Shown here: piece after piece, positions 6,301 to 9,570 of the stretch | Layout: every line of letters starts with the position of its first letter | Position numbering within the stretch: the stretch's first letter is position 1 | Assembly: GCA_039798005.1 (NCBI GenBank) | Contig: JBDKGV010000130.1 | Span: 1 to 9,570, forward strand | Reading direction: 5' to 3' | DNA from: JBDKGV01 sp039798005 | GTDB taxonomy: Bacteria > Fibrobacterota > Fibrobacteria > UBA5070 | Length of the DNA: 9,570 nt | Translations under genes and position numbers: made by a program | Notes under the pieces: generated by a model | The model's database searches: none | The model's input: only the letters and a program-made list of their open reading frames with translations | What the model was told of the DNA's origin: nothing

Positions 6301-7839
6301 ATGCGCCTTCACCCTCCGGCATGCTTTGTTTTGACAGGATCTGTCCTTGGGATCCTTGCGGCCCGTGCCGATGCCCAACTGCAGGAGGGTTGGACGACCC
6401 GGCTCGGGGTGGAGGCGAACATCACGGCCGGCCTGGCCGTGCCCTCGCAAGCCAATGCGGTGGTCGACGACTTCGGCGGCAACTGGCGCGCCGAGCGGAT
6501 CGCCTTGCGCACGGCCCATGATTGGGACGGTCTCCCTCCGCTTGCCAAGCTGGCCTTTGGAGCCTCACGCGAGGAGGTCGATCTCCATCTGGAGCTGTCC
6601 CTCAAGCGCGACCTGGAGGCGTATCGCACCGATCCTCTCCATGGCAACTGGGTTGGCGGTTTCGGCGAGGTGGACATCAACGTTCCACATGAAGGCTGGC
6701 TGTCGGTCGGGACGCGTGCCGGCAAGTTCAAGGTCGGCCGGTTTCCATGGCGCTTCGGGGATGTGCCGCACGGGGTCATCTTGGCGGGTGCTCCCAGACA
6801 CGATGGTGTCCTGTGGGAACTGGGGGTCGGAAGGGTGCGCTACTCTTTCTTGGGGTCAAGCCTCAATCCTTGGCTCAACGGCACGCCCACCGATTCCCTG
6901 GGACGGGTGGCAGGCAGCGAATCCGCCCTGGTCGGCAGGGCGCCAACGGGTTCGGAGGCTTGGCAACAGTCCCATCATGCCTTGGGGGATCAGCATGGTC
7001 GCATCTATGACGATCCGTCCAAGACCTTGTTTGCCCATGCCTTGGAATGGAAGATCGGACTCGTCGAACTTGCCGTGATCGAGCAGACGCTGGTCGGTGG
7101 CAAGAGCCCCGGATTTCGCGATCTCAATCCCTTCGTGCTGTGGCATGACAATTACGGGGACGGTTATTCGCGAAGCTTCTTCTCCTTCCAAGGGAAAGTA
7201 TCGGATCGCGGCACCGGGCAGATGTGGTTTCAGGTGGCGACCCAGCTGATCAAAAGTCCGGTCGAAGGGGAGGACAATTACGATCCTCCGACCCAAATGG
7301 CGGTCGCGACCGGATGGAGCAAGCGTTGGTTCCTCCCGAAAGGAATCCTGTCCGCGCATCAGGAATTCGCCGCCACGACACCGACCTACGACAACCATCT
7401 GCTGCCGCTTCTCAAGATGACCTCGCGGCGCGTGTATCGCTCGAACGTGCGCGATCAAGCCGACCCGGGCTATGCCGACAACTTCCAAGTGGACGATCCG
7501 CTGGGGTATGGCCGAGGACCCGACGCCTGCGACCTGTGGAGTCGGGTGGACTGGCAGGAAGCTCAAGATTCATGGAGCCTTGGAATCGGGGTGGACTGGT
7601 TGCAGCAGGGCGATGCCGACCTGTCGCGACCGGTGACGGCCTTTGAAAATCGCACATGGCCGCTTTCGGGAACCGTCGAACGGGAACTGGCGATCCGCGT
7701 GCATGGAAGCCTTCCTGTGGACGGGTTCATGGACGTGTGGACAAGTGCCGGCACCAGCATCCTGTGGAATCGCAATCATGTCGCGGGGAACGACGGGATC
7801 TGGCCGTTGGCTTCGCTTGGGATGCATGTGAGGTACTGA
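6301..7839 (+). CDS. Outer-membrane beta-barrel protein, Wzi-like (capsule assembly Wzi family)
   Basis: 512 residues. A signal peptide (MRLHPP followed by a hydrophobic core) has a likely cleavage after ADA at residue 25. The rest alternates short amphipathic strands and polar turns, ending in GMHVRY with a terminal tyrosine, as in outer-membrane barrels. The order of KFKVGRFPWRFGD (142-153), a HALEWK strand, a VIEQTLVGG strand and then DLNPFVLWHDN (274 onward) followed by GYSRSFFSFQGKV resembles Wzi-family proteins, where a strand/turn 'GR..WG', 'HR.EW', 'E...YGG', 'LNP' order recurs. Wzi anchors or organises surface polysaccharide, but no capsule genes are nearby, so the role is uncertain. 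The frame is open far upstream only because the antisense of purB lacks stops. The best Shine-Dalgarno, GGAGGAG at 6278-6284, is 16 nt from this ATG, which is long; see findings. A near-palindrome lies in the signal-peptide codons. Confidence 0.8.
   Translation: MRLHPPACFVLTGSVLGILAARADAQLQEGWTTRLGVEANITAGLAVPSQANAVVDDFGGNWRAERIALRTAHDWDGLPPLAKLAFGASREEVDLHLELSLKRDLEAYRTDPLHGNWVGGFGEVDINVPHEGWLSVGTRAGKFKVGRFPWRFGDVPHGVILAGAPRHDGVLWELGVGRVRYSFLGSSLNPWLNGTPTDSLGRVAGSESALVGRAPTGSEAWQQSHHALGDQHGRIYDDPSKTLFAHALEWKIGLVELAVIEQTLVGGKSPGFRDLNPFVLWHDNYGDGYSRSFFSFQGKVSDRGTGQMWFQVATQLIKSPVEGEDNYDPPTQMAVATGWSKRWFLPKGILSAHQEFAATTPTYDNHLLPLLKMTSRRVYRSNVRDQADPGYADNFQVDDPLGYGRGPDACDLWSRVDWQEAQDSWSLGIGVDWLQQGDADLSRPVTAFENRTWPLSGTVERELAIRVHGSLPVDGFMDVWTSAGTSILWNRNHVAGNDGIWPLASLGMHVRY
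6333..6345. repeat. Near-palindrome GACAGGATCTGTC
   Basis: Second copy of the GACAGRATCTGTC motif, inside the signal-peptide codons of the Wzi-like gene (encoding part of LTGSVL). Confidence 0.5.
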
Positions 7840-7850
7840 CAGAATCTGTC
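7838..7850. repeat. Near-palindrome GACAGAATCTGTC
   Basis: Third copy of the motif, starting inside the TGA stop codon of the Wzi-like gene and identical over 13 bases to the core of the copy at 2952-2964. Confidence 0.55.
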
Positions 7851-7893
7851 CGATTGCATCCCACCTTGGTGCGCGCAAGCGCGGCGCACACAG

Positions 7894-7922
7894 CAAAGCC
7901 CTCCCGGCTCGGGAGGGCTTTG
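7894..7922. terminator. Bidirectional terminator between convergent genes
   Basis: CAAAGCCCTCCC (7894-7905) and GGGAGGGCTTTG (7911-7922) form a perfect 12-bp stem with the 5-nt loop GGCTC. The stem's A/T ends give only three T residues on either strand, but its strength and its position between a plus-strand stop (7839) and a minus-strand stop (7952) indicate that it serves both genes. Confidence 0.75.
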
Positions 7923-7951
7923 GAGGATGGGTTCGAAGAAGGAGCCTTGGC

Positions 7952-9570
7952 TCAGGTCGCCAGGAAGGCTTCGAAACGGGCGCGCTGGAACAGGAGTCCG
8001 CGGGCCCATTCCAGCGGTCCCGGAGACAGGCGTGGCTCCACCCGGCCCGGGGCCCATGCGTGCTCCAAGGCAAGGCTTGTGGACAGGATCTCGGCCGGGG
8101 TCAGTTCTCCCTGCACGACTTCCACGCCAAGCATGCGGGCGCCGCCGCCGGGATGGGGCAGGCAGGCGTACAGGTGCGATTCATCGCCCACAGCCTCGCC
8201 GGGCGCGAGCCAATCGTAGGTTCCCGCATCCAAGGCCCAAGGAAGCGACTGCCGCAGGATGCGGGCCGCAGCGAGGTTCGGGCGCAATTCCTCCAGGAAT
8301 TCATGGGAGGCATCGAGATCTTCCGCCAAGAGCACGAGCGTCCCTTCGGGAAGCTCCGGGAGGCGTCGGCGCAACCCTCGAGCGAAATCGGCGTTTTGAA
8401 GCTCGGCCAGTCGCAAGGGCAGGACCGTGCCGCCGATCGGATTTCCCGATGCGTCAAAGAGCACTGCGGCGAGGTGGTTTTGGCGCCCGTGCAAAAGCGC
8501 GTGGCTCAAGCCCAGCGTGGGACGCAGGGCGCTGCCGCCCAGACGCCAAGGCTTGCCACCAGCCAGCTGGGTGCATTCAAGGAATACCGCACCCATCTGC
8601 CCAAGGGCACGGGGAGAATTGGGCTGGGTGACCAGCGGTGAGTTGGGGTCGAGGTGAATCGCCGTCTTGCCCTGGACCGAAAGCGAGATTCCAATGGAAT
8701 CGCCGATCGGCTCGGTCGCGAATTGCAATCCAGTCTTCCAAGCCTGGGCCTTCTGGTTCAGGTGCTGGGCCAGCTGGGTCGTGCGGTCCTGGTCCTTGCC
8801 GTCCATGAGATGGAAGGTGGCGGGCGTCTCGGCTTCTCGTGAGGAGAGACTTCCCGTCAGGGCCTTGCGGTAATGCTCCCCCAGTTCGATCGGGTTGTCC
8901 TTGAGATCCAAGGCATAAGCCTCGGGGAACTCCAAGGCAAGACGCGTGAGTCCGGAGTCTTCCAAGGCGAGCGGTGTCGTGGAAAACTGGAATCCCGTTT
9001 CGCGTACCGTATCCAGCGACAACCAGCGACGCGCTCCTTCGATGAGCTGGCGCGGTTGGAGATCGGGCTGCTCTTCACCCAAAAGGATCAAGACCGGGGC
9101 GTTGGGAGGAAGCAGGCGTGCGTGGCGGCCCAACTGGACCTGAACACCCTTGTCGGAAAGTTTTGGTTGGGCTCCTTCACAGGAATGGCCGTCCAAGGCG
9201 AACCACAGGGTGCAGGAGCGACCCTTGCGCTCGGCAACGGACAGTCCCAGCGGGCGGGCATCGACCACGCGCCGGGTCGGATGCATCCAAAGCGTCCATT
9301 CCCCTTGGGTGGCCCCGGCGCGCAGGTGCAGTTCGACACCGTCGATGGCGAGGCGATCCCCGGAAAGGGCGCGCGAGCCGAGTGCGACGAAGCGGCTCCC
9401 GAGATCGACGCGCTCTCCGGCGCGCAAAAGCGCCCTCAGGAGAGCTGTTTCCAGCAACTGCACGACATTGCGACGGCTGGATTCCAACGGCAGATTGGTC
9501 GCTTGCCCATCGGACAACCCCAAGCCCTCCGGGTTGTCCGGTTCGGAAAGCGTGAACAGCCGCTTGCCCA
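7952..9570 (-). CDS. Large protein of unknown function (5' end beyond window edge)
   Basis: I do not recognise a family. The frame is open from the right edge to TGA at 7954-7952 (538 visible residues). Translation before the TTG at 9523 (GKRLFTLSEPDNPEG, then LGL) looks like real coding sequence, so that TTG is not the start and the gene continues off the window. No membrane segment, signal peptide, metal-binding cluster or nucleotide-binding loop is visible in this part. It is rich in Leu, Ala, Arg and acidic residues and looks like alternating strands and helices of soluble domains. Recurrent elements include a beta-rich early region (FVALGSRALSGDRLAIDGVELHLRAG... WTLWMHP), a middle LVTQPNSPRALGQMG stretch, a helix-rich FARGLRRRLPELPEG...LVLLAEDLD region, and a conserved-looking end (PLEWARGLLFQRARFEAFLAT). 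It converges on the Wzi-like gene across a shared terminator. Confidence 0.75.
   Translation of the reverse strand, partial: GKRLFTLSEPDNPEGLGLSDGQATNLPLESSRRNVVQLLETALLRALLRAGERVDLGSRFVALGSRALSGDRLAIDGVELHLRAGATQGEWTLWMHPTRRVVDARPLGLSVAERKGRSCTLWFALDGHSCEGAQPKLSDKGVQVQLGRHARLLPPNAPVLILLGEEQPDLQPRQLIEGARRWLSLDTVRETGFQFSTTPLALEDSGLTRLALEFPEAYALDLKDNPIELGEHYRKALTGSLSSREAETPATFHLMDGKDQDRTTQLAQHLNQKAQAWKTGLQFATEPIGDSIGISLSVQGKTAIHLDPNSPLVTQPNSPRALGQMGAVFLECTQLAGGKPWRLGGSALRPTLGLSHALLHGRQNHLAAVLFDASGNPIGGTVLPLRLAELQNADFARGLRRRLPELPEGTLVLLAEDLDASHEFLEELRPNLAAARILRQSLPWALDAGTYDWLAPGEAVGDESHLYACLPHPGGGARMLGVEVVQGELTPAEILSTSLALEHAWAPGRVEPRLSPGPLEWARGLLFQRARFEAFLAT

Noticed and set aside
8082..8091. 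GACAGGATCT as a further copy of the palindromic motif.
   Set aside because: Only the left arm and centre match; the right arm (CGG instead of GTC) is lost, so it is not counted.
9521..9523. TTG at 9523 as the start of the last minus-strand gene.
   Set aside because: The frame stays open to the window edge with plausible coding sequence upstream (GKRLFTLSEPDNPEG), and no ribosome binding site precedes this TTG.
1..9570. CRISPR array, IS element, prophage, toxin-antitoxin or defence module.
   Set aside because: No spaced short repeats, transposase, integrase, terminal inverted repeats or relevant protein motifs were found on either strand.

Overview
The window comes from a GC-rich, Gram-negative (outer-membrane-bearing) bacterium. 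It holds seven protein genes and one tRNA. Three of the proteins look like outer-membrane beta-barrels with a C-terminal aromatic residue, and one is a lipoprotein with a clear lipobox, so an outer membrane is certain. The mixture of an FCB-style set of surface proteins, a metazoan-like adenylosuccinate lyase and two exact TAnnTTTG elements makes Fibrobacterota or a related FCB lineage my best guess. That placement is inference only; no rRNA or phylogenetic marker is present.

Layout. Positions 2-196 (+) are the 3' end of an outer-membrane barrel gene, followed 11 nt later by a lipoprotein (208-963, +) with an LEA-type-2/WHy-like domain. A hairpin and tRNA-Lys(TTT) (1013-1085, +) come next, then type III pantothenate kinase coaX (1176-1940, +). 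A 252-bp non-coding stretch (1941-2192) carries an imperfect tandem duplication and resembles a dispersed GC-rich repeat. The minus strand then holds siroheme synthase cysG (2193-3587), an intrinsic terminator (3659-3689), a DUF4349-like/beta-barrel fusion protein (3719-4759) and purB (4756-6192). The last two overlap by 4 nt (ATGA) and form an operon transcribed purB first. A divergent intergenic region (6193-6300) separates purB from a Wzi-like outer-membrane barrel (6301-7839, +). That gene converges, across a strong hairpin terminator (7894-7922), on a large unrecognised minus-strand gene (7952 to beyond the right edge).

How the genes work together. The recognisable core is housekeeping cofactor and nucleotide metabolism: CoA (CoaX), siroheme for sulfite/nitrite reductases (CysG), and AMP/IMP synthesis (PurB). 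Envelope proteins are interspersed. No phage, IS element, CRISPR array, toxin-antitoxin or defence module is visible.

The observations most worth following are: the DUF4349-like domain joined to an outer-membrane barrel and coupled to purB; a near-palindrome GACAGRATCTGTC occurring three times in the same orientation (plus one degenerate copy); the duplicated GC-rich intergenic element; and a large protein with no recognisable family.
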